Below, one piece after another: positions 8,554 to 16,598 of a DNA stretch of 64,000 nt; positions within the stretch are counted from its first letter, which is position 1; every line of letters starts with the position of its first letter. Under the pieces are notes generated by a model. That model was given only the letters and a program-made list of their open reading frames with translations, had not been told where the DNA came from and searched no databases. A program made the translations under genes and the position numbers. The stretch spans positions 3,298,314-3,362,313 of the forward strand of contig NZ_CP036271.1 of assembly GCF_007745175.1 (NCBI RefSeq). The letters are read 5' to 3'. The DNA is from Caulifigura coniformis. Lineage in GTDB: Bacteria; Planctomycetota; Planctomycetia; Planctomycetales; Planctomycetaceae.

Positions 8554-10422
8554 ATGAATCGAAGCATTGGCGCCGGGCTGGGGACGCTGGTTGTGGCCGC
8601 GCTGGCCTGCTGTGACGCGAGGGCCGACACCATTCAAACCGCGGCCGGCGAGACGATCACCGGTAAGGAGTCGATGATCGTCGACGGAACGCTGGTGCTT
8701 CCCGCCTCTGATGGAAAGCCCGAGGTTCGATTCCCGCTGGCTGATCTTGATCGGGTGACGTTCTCCCCGTCCCGGCCGACAGGCGATCTCAAGGCCCGTT
8801 TTGTCCGGATCGACCAGCCGGGGGCGGGTAAGCCCCTGTCGCTCGCGGAAGTCGAGCTGTTTGAGGGAGACAAGAAGATCGCGCAAGGCGCAAAGGCCCG
8901 TCAGTCGGTCAGCTATATGGATGATGACGAGAAATGGGGCGCGCAGAAGGCGATCGATGGCAAAACCGGTGGGGACTCGACGACTGACGGGGTGACCCGG
9001 ACGTTGCCGACCGGCGATCCCTGGTGGGAAGTTGAGCTGCCCTCGGACGCGGGGATCGGGAAGATGGTGGTCTGGCTCCGGACCGACGCCCAGCCGAACA
9101 CCAAGATGGCCGGCTTCCGGGTGCAGCTTCTGAACGCCCAGCGACAATTGCTGTGGACGAAATCCTTCAACAATCCCGCAGGCCCGAAGGTGGAGATCGA
9201 ACCTCCGGTTCACAGCGACAAGTTGTCGGCCGATGACATCAAGGCCATTGAAACGCTGGGGACGGTCAAGGGAACGCTTCCATTGGCTGCACTGGTCAGC
9301 GCGTGGATCCGCGATGAGAAGGTCACGGTTCCGGCCGAGACGTCGGGCCAGCAATCGACATCGACGGTCGTTCGCGCAGCGCGGGGAGGGTTTTCGGCAG
9401 AAGCGCCTCAGCAGCAGACCGCCGCGGTCAAGTCGGCCCCACTCATCGCGGATGGCGAGTGGCTGATCAGGTTCGAACCCGATGGATTCCTGGTTGGAAA
9501 GATCACCTCCTGGAATGAACAAGGGCTGAGCGTCGAGTTTCAGCTCGAGCGTCATCCTCGATCCATCGTGATTCCAACGGCGGCTGTCATCGAAGTGTCG
9601 TCGAAAGACGTCATCATGAAGACTTTGTCGCTCGACCGTTCCCAGATTTCCACCGAGGGGGACACCGTTTTCGCGAAGGCGGAGGGGAATGCCCTCCAGG
9701 CAGTTGTGGGGACGGTCAAGGGGATCGAAGGGGAGTCGCTGCAGTTTGAGTTTCAGGGCAAGGTGCGGGGGATCAAGCTGGCGCGTGTCGCTTCGATCAT
9801 GCGAAAAAGGGCCGCGAACCCGACGGCATCCACCCAGGCTCTCGTCCAACTGTCGAACGCAATGCGCCTGTGCGGCCGTCCGAAATCGCTCTCGGGATCG
9901 ACGGCCGTTCTGGAGCTTCCCTGGCAACAGCCCTTCAAACTTGGACGGTCGTCCATGAAGTCCTTTTCAGTCTGGAATGGCCGCGCCGTCGCGCTGACGG
10001 ACCTTGAACCGTCTGGAGTGGAGTACACGCCGTTCCTCGATCGGGTTCTGCCGTACAGCACGAACGAATCGCTGACCGGCAGTCCGCTGGCGATCGGCAA
10101 CGCGACCTACGAACGAGGTCTTTGCGTCCATTCCGGAACGAGGCTCACCTACGACCTCGGCGGCGCGTTTGAAAAACTCCGACTGCAGGTCGGATTGCAG
10201 AAAGAGGACGGGCTCCGTGGGCAGGCGGTCGTCCGGATCAAGGGGGACGACTCCGTTCTCGCGGAGAAGCCGGTCGCGGGATCGGCCCCGGCCGAAACAG
10301 TCGATGTCTCGCTCGCAGGAAAAAGAATGCTGGTGATCGAGATCGATTACGGCGACGGCCTGGATGTGGGAGATCATGTGGTCATTGGTCAACCGGTTCT
10401 GGTGCGGACTTCGACGCCGTGA
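8554..10422 (+). CDS. Secreted NPCBM/NEW2-domain protein
   Basis: A 622-residue exported protein with a signal peptide (MNRSIGAGLGTLVVAALACCDARA). After it comes a discoidin-like segment (ARFVRIDQ, LAEVELFEG, WWEVELPSDAGIGKMVVWLRTD). The C-terminus is a clear NPCBM carbohydrate-binding module: ATYERGLCVHSGTRLTYDLGG, FEKLRLQVGLQKEDG, VIEIDYGDGLDVGDHVVIGQP. The middle carries repeated GTVKG segments. The ATG at 8554 has a gggagcaggg ribosome-binding site; the longer frame from 8497 lacks a signal peptide at its start. Its stop overlaps the GTG start of the glycosyltransferase gene (GTGA), so the two are coupled. Confidence 0.8.
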   Translation: MNRSIGAGLGTLVVAALACCDARADTIQTAAGETITGKESMIVDGTLVLPASDGKPEVRFPLADLDRVTFSPSRPTGDLKARFVRIDQPGAGKPLSLAEVELFEGDKKIAQGAKARQSVSYMDDDEKWGAQKAIDGKTGGDSTTDGVTRTLPTGDPWWEVELPSDAGIGKMVVWLRTDAQPNTKMAGFRVQLLNAQRQLLWTKSFNNPAGPKVEIEPPVHSDKLSADDIKAIETLGTVKGTLPLAALVSAWIRDEKVTVPAETSGQQSTSTVVRAARGGFSAEAPQQQTAAVKSAPLIADGEWLIRFEPDGFLVGKITSWNEQGLSVEFQLERHPRSIVIPTAAVIEVSSKDVIMKTLSLDRSQISTEGDTVFAKAEGNALQAVVGTVKGIEGESLQFEFQGKVRGIKLARVASIMRKRAANPTASTQALVQLSNAMRLCGRPKSLSGSTAVLELPWQQPFKLGRSSMKSFSVWNGRAVALTDLEPSGVEYTPFLDRVLPYSTNESLTGSPLAIGNATYERGLCVHSGTRLTYDLGGAFEKLRLQVGLQKEDGLRGQAVVRIKGDDSVLAEKPVAGSAPAETVDVSLAGKRMLVIEIDYGDGLDVGDHVVIGQPVLVRTSTP

Positions 10423-12251
10423 GTGAAATGGAAGACGGAGCCCGACGGCAGAGCCGGAGGGCAGAAGCAATTGTGGTGGCGTTGATGCTCGTTCATGCGG
10501 GGTGGCTCGCATGGAGCGCCACCTGGCAATCTCCCACGCTCAATGAGCCCGGGCATCTCGCGTCCGGAGTCGCCCACTGGAAGCTCGGTCGGTTCGAGCC
10601 CTACGCAGTCAATCCGCCAGTCGTACGGATGATCGCCGCGCTCCCCGTTCTGGGGGTCGGCTGCGAGACAGATTGGTCGAGCTTTCGTGGCCGGCCAGGA
10701 GAACGACCGGAGTTTCCGCTCGGCAGCGACTTCATCAAGGCGAACGGGAGCCGTTCCCAGTGGCTTTTCGTCCTCTCACGGTGGATCTGTCTGCCGTTCA
10801 GTTTACTCGGCGCCTGGATGTGCTTCGTGTGGGGCAGAGCGCTGTTCAGCCCTTTGGCTGGAGTTCTGGCCTGTGCTCTCTGGTGCGTCGAACCGAACAT
10901 CATCGCCCACGGACAGCTGATCACCTCCGACATCGCGGCGACTTCACTCGGTCTCGTCTCGATGTGGACCTTCTGGAGATGGCTGCAGCAGCCGGGCTGG
11001 TGGTCGGCCGGGATCGCCGGCGCCGGCCTGGCGCTTGCGGTGCTCGCCAAATTCTCCTGGCTGGTGTTGTTCGGCCTTTGGCCGCTGCTGTGGATCCTCG
11101 TGATCGTGCAGAGGCGGCGACAAAGGAGAGCGATGTCGCAGGCGGCCGCTCCGGTCGGGCCTGGAGGCGCAATACCGAGGCAGGCTGCGCAGATGCTGGC
11201 GCTGATCTTCGTGGCGGTTTACGGGATCAATCTGGCTTACGGCTTCGACGGCTCATTCAGCCGCCTTGGTTCGTTCCAGTTTGCCAGCAAAGCGTTGTCC
11301 GGTCAGTCGCAGCCCGGCCGGCTTGCCAACCGTTTTTCCGGGAGCCCGATCGCGGAAGTCCCGGTTCCTCTCCCGCGTCAATTCATCCTTGGGCTCGATC
11401 TGCAGAAGAAGGACTTCGAGCACTTCCCGCACGAGTCGTATCTTCGCGGCGAATGGCGACAGGGAGGCTGGTGGTACTACTACATCTACGCCGCTGCGGT
11501 GAAGCTGCCGGTGGGCTTCCTGGTCCTCGCGATCACGGCGGTGCTCGTGCGGCTCAGTTGCGGGCCCTTCGCCTCATCACCTGTCGCCCGCCTCGGTCAA
11601 TGGATCCTGCTGATCCCCTCGGTCGTGTTGTTCGCGATCGTCAGTTCGGAGACCGGGTTCAACCATCACTTTCGTTATGTCCTGCCCTGTTTCGGCCCGG
11701 TGTTCATTCTGACTTCGGGGATGGCCGCCGTGGGCAGCAGGGCGTTGCGCGCGTGGATTGCCGCGAACTGGACATGGATGGCCGTTTCGAGCGTCCTCGC
11801 CGCGCCGCACAGCCTGAGCTATTTCAACGAACTCGCCGGCGGGATGCGGAACGGCGCCGCGCATCTGCTGCACAGCAACGTCGACTGGGGACAGGACCTT
11901 GTCGCCCTCGAAAACTGGATCGGGCGTCATCCCGATTCGAAGCCTGTCTACCTCGCCTACTACGGCTTCTATGATCCGCAGGCCTATGGCGTGGCCGCTG
12001 AGATCGGCCCGCAGGGACCATTCGGGGAGACCCGGCCGCTCGACTGGTCGTTCAGGCCCGGATACTACGCCATCAGCGTCAACTACCTTCACGGAACGGC
12101 GTGGCGACTGCAGAACCGATTTGCCTACCAGCCATTCCTGAAGCAGACGCCGATCGCCTGGTGCGGCGGTTCAATCGCGATCTATCGGGTCGACGAACGG
12201 CAGGCGAAGGAATTGACGGACGCGGCGATCGCCTCGCAAATGAAGAGGTAG
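10419..12251 (+). CDS. Membrane glycosyltransferase, GT39/ArnT-like
   Basis: A 610-residue multi-pass protein of the lipid-carrier-dependent glycosyltransferase superfamily (GT-C fold). The first loop carries the family signature LNEPGHLASGVAHWKLGRFEPYAVNPPVVRMIAALP, where an acidic residue after the first membrane segment acts in catalysis; here the acid is Glu in NEPGH. Roughly ten hydrophobic segments follow and a C-terminal loop has SNVDWGQDLVALENW, also typical. It would transfer a sugar from a polyprenyl-phosphate donor on the outer face of the inner membrane. It starts at GTG 10419, overlapping the upstream stop by four bases; an ATG at 10428 is the alternative. Confidence 0.8.
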   Translation: MSEMEDGARRQSRRAEAIVVALMLVHAGWLAWSATWQSPTLNEPGHLASGVAHWKLGRFEPYAVNPPVVRMIAALPVLGVGCETDWSSFRGRPGERPEFPLGSDFIKANGSRSQWLFVLSRWICLPFSLLGAWMCFVWGRALFSPLAGVLACALWCVEPNIIAHGQLITSDIAATSLGLVSMWTFWRWLQQPGWWSAGIAGAGLALAVLAKFSWLVLFGLWPLLWILVIVQRRRQRRAMSQAAAPVGPGGAIPRQAAQMLALIFVAVYGINLAYGFDGSFSRLGSFQFASKALSGQSQPGRLANRFSGSPIAEVPVPLPRQFILGLDLQKKDFEHFPHESYLRGEWRQGGWWYYYIYAAAVKLPVGFLVLAITAVLVRLSCGPFASSPVARLGQWILLIPSVVLFAIVSSETGFNHHFRYVLPCFGPVFILTSGMAAVGSRALRAWIAANWTWMAVSSVLAAPHSLSYFNELAGGMRNGAAHLLHSNVDWGQDLVALENWIGRHPDSKPVYLAYYGFYDPQAYGVAAEIGPQGPFGETRPLDWSFRPGYYAISVNYLHGTAWRLQNRFAYQPFLKQTPIAWCGGSIAIYRVDERQAKELTDAAIASQMKR

Positions 12252-12265
12252 TATCCCGGCCGGTC

Positions 12266-13834
12266 CTATCGTGAACGATTCCAGGCGATCGCCAGTGGGG
12301 ATGTTGCCCACGGCGAGACCGCGAGGGCCACCGCGGCCGCAACAAGAAAACCGACGGCCACGGGCGGCGAATTCTGAAGCAGGCCCCAGGCTCCGATGGC
12401 GGCGAGAAGGACAGCGACGGAGATCGCCATCATCACTGTTTTCGAGCTGATCATCGCCCGGCGTTTGGCCACTACAAAGGCCAGGATCGTCCCCAGGATC
12501 GTTGCAGAGGACAACAGGTAGACCGTTCCGAGAAACCCAACGCTGAGAATCTGCTGTCGCAGGTCGCGCGGCGCCGCGAGCTGAACAGTGATCCCGAAAC
12601 TGAAAACCGCAACTAAGGCAGCGACGATGACCGCCCCAAAAACCTGGGCCCGTCCCGTCAGAGCGATCGTGGCTCCGACTGCCGTACTGATCCAGGGGCA
12701 AACGATGAGCGTGATGATCAACCAGGTCGGCTGCTGGAGCCGATCGTACGGTTCATTGATGGCGTAGGCCGCGAGGAAAGCGGCCAGCCACAATGCAGTC
12801 GCGATCGCCACGCTGCGGAGTTGCACGGCGATCATGCAGCGTGCCAGGGTTGACGAGGTGATGGGCCGGGTCCCGAGAAATGGGCCGATGGACCAGTTCG
12901 CTTCGGTTGGGCCGAGGCGGCATCCGAATGCGGAGATCAGCCCTGCCGTCACGGCGACGGTGACGCCGCTGCCCGTCGCGAGCCGGAGGAGCGTCACGGG
13001 ATTCCGATCGAAGACGAGCCATAGCGAGAATGCGACGAGCATACTGGCGAAACTGAGGGCGGGCAGGATCCAGCCTCTGCGACGCCGTTCGGCCCAAACC
13101 ATGGCCCGCTCCGCAGACTGAAATGGCGCCGAGCCTGAATGGGCCTGATCCAGCAGCCATTCCAGACGGCGTTCAAGGTGCAGGGCTGGCAAGGGCTCCT
13201 GTCGCCGCTGCCGTGCAATGCCGGACACGGCCACGAAGCCCGACAGATTGGCGATACACAAAAGGAACAGGAAGTCCCCGACTGTGACCTCCCTCCAGAA
13301 GTGCGTCGGCGGGCGAAACACCATCCCGAGGTGCGACCGGAACCAGATGCCGAGGACGACGCCCACGAATGCGAGAGACGGAATCAGCCAGAACGATTTG
13401 TCCGTGTACCAGTAAGTGGCGACGACGGCGGGCAGTATCACCGCGAGGAACAGAGCAGGGCCAAGAAGGGGCCAGTCGAGCGGGAGGAGCGTATTCAAGA
13501 TGAGCGTGCAGGCCCCCCACATGGCCGCGCTGATCAGCCCGGCGGGCAGCAACTGAAGGAGAACGATGCCGGGAGTGCTGATTGGACGGGCAAACAGCCG
13601 GGCATACGGTCCGAGCGCCGCAAACACCGCTGCGCCGACCATCAGCATCCCAATCTGCATCATGATCGACTGGACCATGATCAATGACGGCTCGGATGGC
13701 TGGAATGCGCCGCGCCTGTGCATTTCACCGAACAGCAATAGCGGGAGCAGGATGGCGGCGAGCATCGAGGCGGGGAGCCACCAGCGGCCGCGATTCAGAA
13801 ATTCCCAGGCAAGGGTGGTGGGGATCGTTCGCAT
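12266..13834 (-). CDS. ABC transporter permease
   Basis: A 522-residue protein with about twelve hydrophobic segments spread across the chain (for example MLAAILLPLLLFG, MLMVGAAVFAALGPYARLFA, LFLAVILPAVVATYW, SVAVLLAAIGAWGLL), which looks like two repeated six-helix halves. It has no ATPase motifs. Its place 43 bases after an ABC ATPase gene, which in turn follows a GntR regulator, marks it as the membrane component of a YtrBC-type exporter. It ends 14 bases from the convergent glycosyltransferase gene. Substrate unknown; such exporters often respond to cell-wall antibiotics. Confidence 0.75.
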   Translation of the reverse strand: MRTIPTTLAWEFLNRGRWWLPASMLAAILLPLLLFGEMHRRGAFQPSEPSLIMVQSIMMQIGMLMVGAAVFAALGPYARLFARPISTPGIVLLQLLPAGLISAAMWGACTLILNTLLPLDWPLLGPALFLAVILPAVVATYWYTDKSFWLIPSLAFVGVVLGIWFRSHLGMVFRPPTHFWREVTVGDFLFLLCIANLSGFVAVSGIARQRRQEPLPALHLERRLEWLLDQAHSGSAPFQSAERAMVWAERRRRGWILPALSFASMLVAFSLWLVFDRNPVTLLRLATGSGVTVAVTAGLISAFGCRLGPTEANWSIGPFLGTRPITSSTLARCMIAVQLRSVAIATALWLAAFLAAYAINEPYDRLQQPTWLIITLIVCPWISTAVGATIALTGRAQVFGAVIVAALVAVFSFGITVQLAAPRDLRQQILSVGFLGTVYLLSSATILGTILAFVVAKRRAMISSKTVMMAISVAVLLAAIGAWGLLQNSPPVAVGFLVAAAVALAVSPWATSPLAIAWNRSR

Positions 13835-13877
13835 GGTCGGTCAACCAGACGGAGACGGATGGAAGAGGAGCTGCCGA

Positions 13878-14780
13878 TCAGCGGGAGACGCGGTTCAGGA
13901 AGACTTCGTCGAGAGACAGCGCGGCTTCATCGACGACTTTCGCCCCGAGCGCCTCTGCTGCGCGTCGGAGCTGCAGGCTTTCGCCTCCGCAGAGATACGT
14001 CCACTCGGCCCCCTGGCCGGAGGCCGACAGTGAGCCGACGAGGCTGGGAGCTGCCGGAAGAGGCCCTTCGAAGCGGAGCGTCACGCGGCGGTGTGTGTCG
14101 TGAATTTCGTCCATCGAGGCGGACATCAGGATCCGTCCCTGGTGGATCATGGCGACGCGGTCAGCGACGCGCTCGACTTCATCGAGCAGGTGGGAAGAAA
14201 ACAGCACGGTCCTCCCTTCCTCGGCGATCGTCCGGATGATGGCGCCGAGGATGTCGCGGCGGACAACCGGGTCGAGTCCCGAGGACGGTTCATCAAGGAC
14301 GAGAAGATCCGGGCGATGCGCGAGGGCGACGAGCAGGCCGGCCCGCGCGCGCTGGCCGCGCGAGAGATTCCTTACCTTCGTGAGGGGATCGAGGTCGAAC
14401 GCCTCTCGCAGTTCTTCGGCATACCGCGGGTCCCAGGCGGGATAGAACGCCTGCGTGTACCTGATCAGTTCCGAGACCCGCATCCAGTCCGGGAGGTCCC
14501 GCTCCTCCGAGAGGTATCCGATGCGACCCAGGACGCCGACAGCGTTCTCGATCGGGTCGAGCCCGAATACGCGGACCGTTCCCGACTGGGCCTTGAATAA
14601 TCCGAGGACATGCTTGATCAGGGTCGTCTTGCCGGCCCCGTTGCCGCCGATGAGCCCGAAGACCCCGCCCCTGGGGATCGTCAGAGAGACATCGTCGAGC
14701 GCCACCTTCCGACCGAAATGGCGAGTGATGCGGTGCAGTTCGACGATGGGAGGAGCCGCCGACGGAAATGAATCGGACAT
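13878..14780 (-). CDS. ABC transporter ATP-binding protein
   Basis: A 300-residue ATPase. Walker A is GGNGAGKTTL at about residues 39-48, the Q-loop region is IGYLSEERDLP, the signature is LSRGQRARAGLLVALAHRP, Walker B is LLVLDEPSSGLDP and the H-loop is VLFSSHLLDEVERV. The C-terminal 80 residues form the regulatory extension usual in one-domain exporter ATPases. It begins three bases after the GntR gene stop and is followed by the permease, so ATP hydrolysis presumably powers that permease. Confidence 0.93.
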   Translation of the reverse strand: MSDSFPSAAPPIVELHRITRHFGRKVALDDVSLTIPRGGVFGLIGGNGAGKTTLIKHVLGLFKAQSGTVRVFGLDPIENAVGVLGRIGYLSEERDLPDWMRVSELIRYTQAFYPAWDPRYAEELREAFDLDPLTKVRNLSRGQRARAGLLVALAHRPDLLVLDEPSSGLDPVVRRDILGAIIRTIAEEGRTVLFSSHLLDEVERVADRVAMIHQGRILMSASMDEIHDTHRRVTLRFEGPLPAAPSLVGSLSASGQGAEWTYLCGGESLQLRRAAEALGAKVVDEAALSLDEVFLNRVSR

Positions 14781-14783
14781 GAG

Positions 14784-15179
14784 TTACTCCTGGGGACGGG
14801 ACGATTCGAGGGCTGATAGACGCTGCTGGATGAGCTTGAGCACTTCCTCGACGGGGACGTTCATCTGGGCGGCCTCCGCGAGAAGCGCATCGATGCGCCC
14901 GGTGAGAATCCGCAGGCGTTCCTTTCGGGCCAGCGGCGAGCCCTGGTCGGAGACATAGGTGCCGGCAGTGCGGCGTTTTTCGACGAGGCCGGCGGCTTCG
15001 AGTTCTCGATAGGCCCGGGCGACGGTGTTCGGGTTCACGAGCAACTGCTCGGCCAGTACGCGGATTGCCGGCATTTCTTCGCCGGGGGAGAGCCGTCCCG
15101 CCGCGACCAGGTATTTGACCTGGTTGACGATCTGCAGATAGATCGGCACGCCGTCGGCGGAGGAAATGTGGAGTTGCAC
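14784..15179 (-). CDS. GntR-family transcriptional regulator, YtrA subfamily
   Basis: A 131-residue repressor. The winged helix-turn-helix is at the N-terminus (GVPIYLQIVNQVKYLV, LSPGEEMPAIRVLAEQLLVNPNTVARAYRELEAAGLVEKRRTAGTYV) followed by only a short helical tail, which is the YtrA form without a ligand-binding FadR or UTRA domain. I chose the GTG at 15179: it gives the family start VQLHISSADGVPIYLQ, whereas the TTG at 15212 lies inside the palindromic operator. Such regulators repress their own operon; here that means the ABC ATPase and permease immediately downstream. Confidence 0.9.
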   Translation of the reverse strand: MQLHISSADGVPIYLQIVNQVKYLVAAGRLSPGEEMPAIRVLAEQLLVNPNTVARAYRELEAAGLVEKRRTAGTYVSDQGSPLARKERLRILTGRIDALLAEAAQMNVPVEEVLKLIQQRLSALESSRPQE

Positions 15180-15199
15180 GAGTCCACCACTGTGCTTGC

Positions 15200-15221
15200 T
15201 TGTATTAATCAATTAATACAA
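15200..15221. promoter_or_regulatory. Perfect palindromic operator upstream of the GntR operon
   Basis: TTGTATTAAT, two bases, ATTAATACAA: a perfect 10-base inverted repeat, strikingly AT-rich in GC-rich surroundings. It ends 20 bases upstream of the chosen GntR start. YtrA-type regulators bind palindromes of this general size near their own promoter, so this is very probably the autoregulatory site. The binding itself is inferred. Confidence 0.8.
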
Positions 15222-15321
15222 TTGGCGCGGGGAGTCGGCAATGGAGATTCCTGGATTTCTTTCGGACCTCTCCGGGGGCGCGGGTCGTGGGACCAGGTGT
15301 CGAGTGGCGGCTGGCGTCAAC

Positions 15322-15364
15322 GAAAACACCGCGGACATCGCTTCGCGACGCCCGCGGTGTTTTC
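15322..15364 (-). terminator. Intrinsic terminator after the J-like/MshEN gene
   Basis: GAAAACACCGCGG (15322-15334) pairs perfectly with CCGCGGTGTTTTC (15352-15364) around a 17-base loop. On the minus strand the stem ends in TTTTC, 20 bases beyond the stop of the gene at 15384. Confidence 0.75.
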
Positions 15365-15383
15365 CGATGTCGATCTGCTCAAA

Positions 15384-16457
15384 TCACTTATTCTTGAGCG
15401 GCTTCCAGTAGCTGAGAAGCACGTAGCCGATCGTGGGAGGGGCTGTGAGCAGGGTGACGAGCCAGAATTTCGTCACCCAGGGCTGAGTGACCCGGAGCGT
15501 CCCCATGCTGTTCAGGAGGACGTGTGTGAAGCAGGGAATCATAATGCTCACACACATCATCAGAATGCCCATCTGCTTTCGGCTCTGCTTTTCTTCGTCC
15601 GACAGCTCTGCGGGCTTTCCCCCCTTCTTCGCGGCCGACTTGTCTGGCTTCTTTCCGTCCCGGGCCTTGGTGTCCCCTTTTTCCGCCTTCTTCCCGCTCT
15701 TGGCCTTCGGCTGCGGCGCGGGCGCTTCGACTTCGTCCCGCATGCCAGGAGCGTAGTACTTCGCGATCCCCTGGTTGATTGCCCGGGGGACCGCGATGAC
15801 GGGCCGCACCGGCACGCCGTAGCGCAGCCGCAGTTCTTCCTCGAGCTCGTGTTCGATTTCGTCGATCGTGGCGATCATCAGCCGGTCGTCGTCGACAAAC
15901 AGCGGGATGAACGAATACTGCTTAACGAGTGATCGAGGGACGAGGTCGAGCGCCGAGTCCTCGGGAAGGACGTCTTCCAGGTCGATGTAGGAGTAGCCCA
16001 GCTGCTGGGCCAGGGCCTTGGCGGCCATTTCGGCGTCCACAAGCTTCATCTGGACGACGGCGTCGCGATGGGACAGGCCGCGGCGATCGGCAAACTCCTC
16101 GATCTCCGATTTCTGCGAGCGTTCGATGTTCCCCTGGCGAATGAGGACGTCGAGGAGCGGCTGCCGGCCGAACTCGTCGCGTTCGGGTGGGAACTCGCGG
16201 CCCATTCCCTCGTCGTAGTCGCGTTTCCGCTCGATGTCGGTCAGGCAGAGCATGGCCTTCGCCATCTCGTTCAGCATGTCCTGCGACTGCATCGAGTACT
16301 GGCCGGTGGCGTACTTACGGACGTGGGTGTTGAGCTTCTTGTAATGGGCCCGGATCTTGTCCAGGTCGTCTTCAAACCGCTTGATGCGCAGGAGCTCATA
16401 GTGGTCGGGCGGACGCTGGCCTTCGGGGATGCCGAGCCATTCCTTGTAGAAGTCCAT
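15384..16457 (-). CDS. J-like domain + MshEN domain membrane protein
   Basis: A 357-residue protein with three parts. Residues 1-85 resemble a J domain (PPDHYELLRIKRFEDDLDKIRAHYKKL through MLNEMAKAMLCLTDIERKRDYDE) but the HPD tripeptide that activates Hsp70 is missing. Residues 90-240 resemble the GspE/PilB N-terminal (MshEN) fold: LIRQGNIERSQ, AKALAQQLGYSYIDLE, VPRSLVKQYSFIPLFVDDDRLMIAT. A Lys/Ala/Pro-rich linker then leads to two membrane helices (MGILMMCVSIMIPCFTHVLL and FWLVTLLTAPPTIGYVLLS). Start: ATG 16457, since the upstream extension looks non-coding. It lies downstream of an Hsp70 gene, separated by a terminator-like hairpin. Function unknown. Confidence 0.75.
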   Translation of the reverse strand: MDFYKEWLGIPEGQRPPDHYELLRIKRFEDDLDKIRAHYKKLNTHVRKYATGQYSMQSQDMLNEMAKAMLCLTDIERKRDYDEGMGREFPPERDEFGRQPLLDVLIRQGNIERSQKSEIEEFADRRGLSHRDAVVQMKLVDAEMAAKALAQQLGYSYIDLEDVLPEDSALDLVPRSLVKQYSFIPLFVDDDRLMIATIDEIEHELEEELRLRYGVPVRPVIAVPRAINQGIAKYYAPGMRDEVEAPAPQPKAKSGKKAEKGDTKARDGKKPDKSAAKKGGKPAELSDEEKQSRKQMGILMMCVSIMIPCFTHVLLNSMGTLRVTQPWVTKFWLVTLLTAPPTIGYVLLSYWKPLKNK

Positions 16458-16540
16458 CGGTGCGGTGCTCGCGGGGCAAACGTGACATGCGACCTGAGCT
16501 ATGGAGTTTATTGCAAATTGCAGCGAGGCCAAACGTAAAG

Positions 16541-16570
16541 CACCCCGGCCGCGTGAAAGCGGCCGGGGTG
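16541..16570 (-). terminator. Terminator-like hairpin after the Hsp70 gene
   Basis: CACCCCGGCCGC and GCGGCCGGGGTG form a perfect 12-base stem with a six-base loop, 28 bases past the Hsp70 stop. On the minus strand it is followed by CTTTACGTTT, so the U-tract is interrupted; partial read-through into the next gene is possible. Confidence 0.7.
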
Positions 16571-16598
16571 CGAGGACGATTGGTCCGTCAGGCGACGA

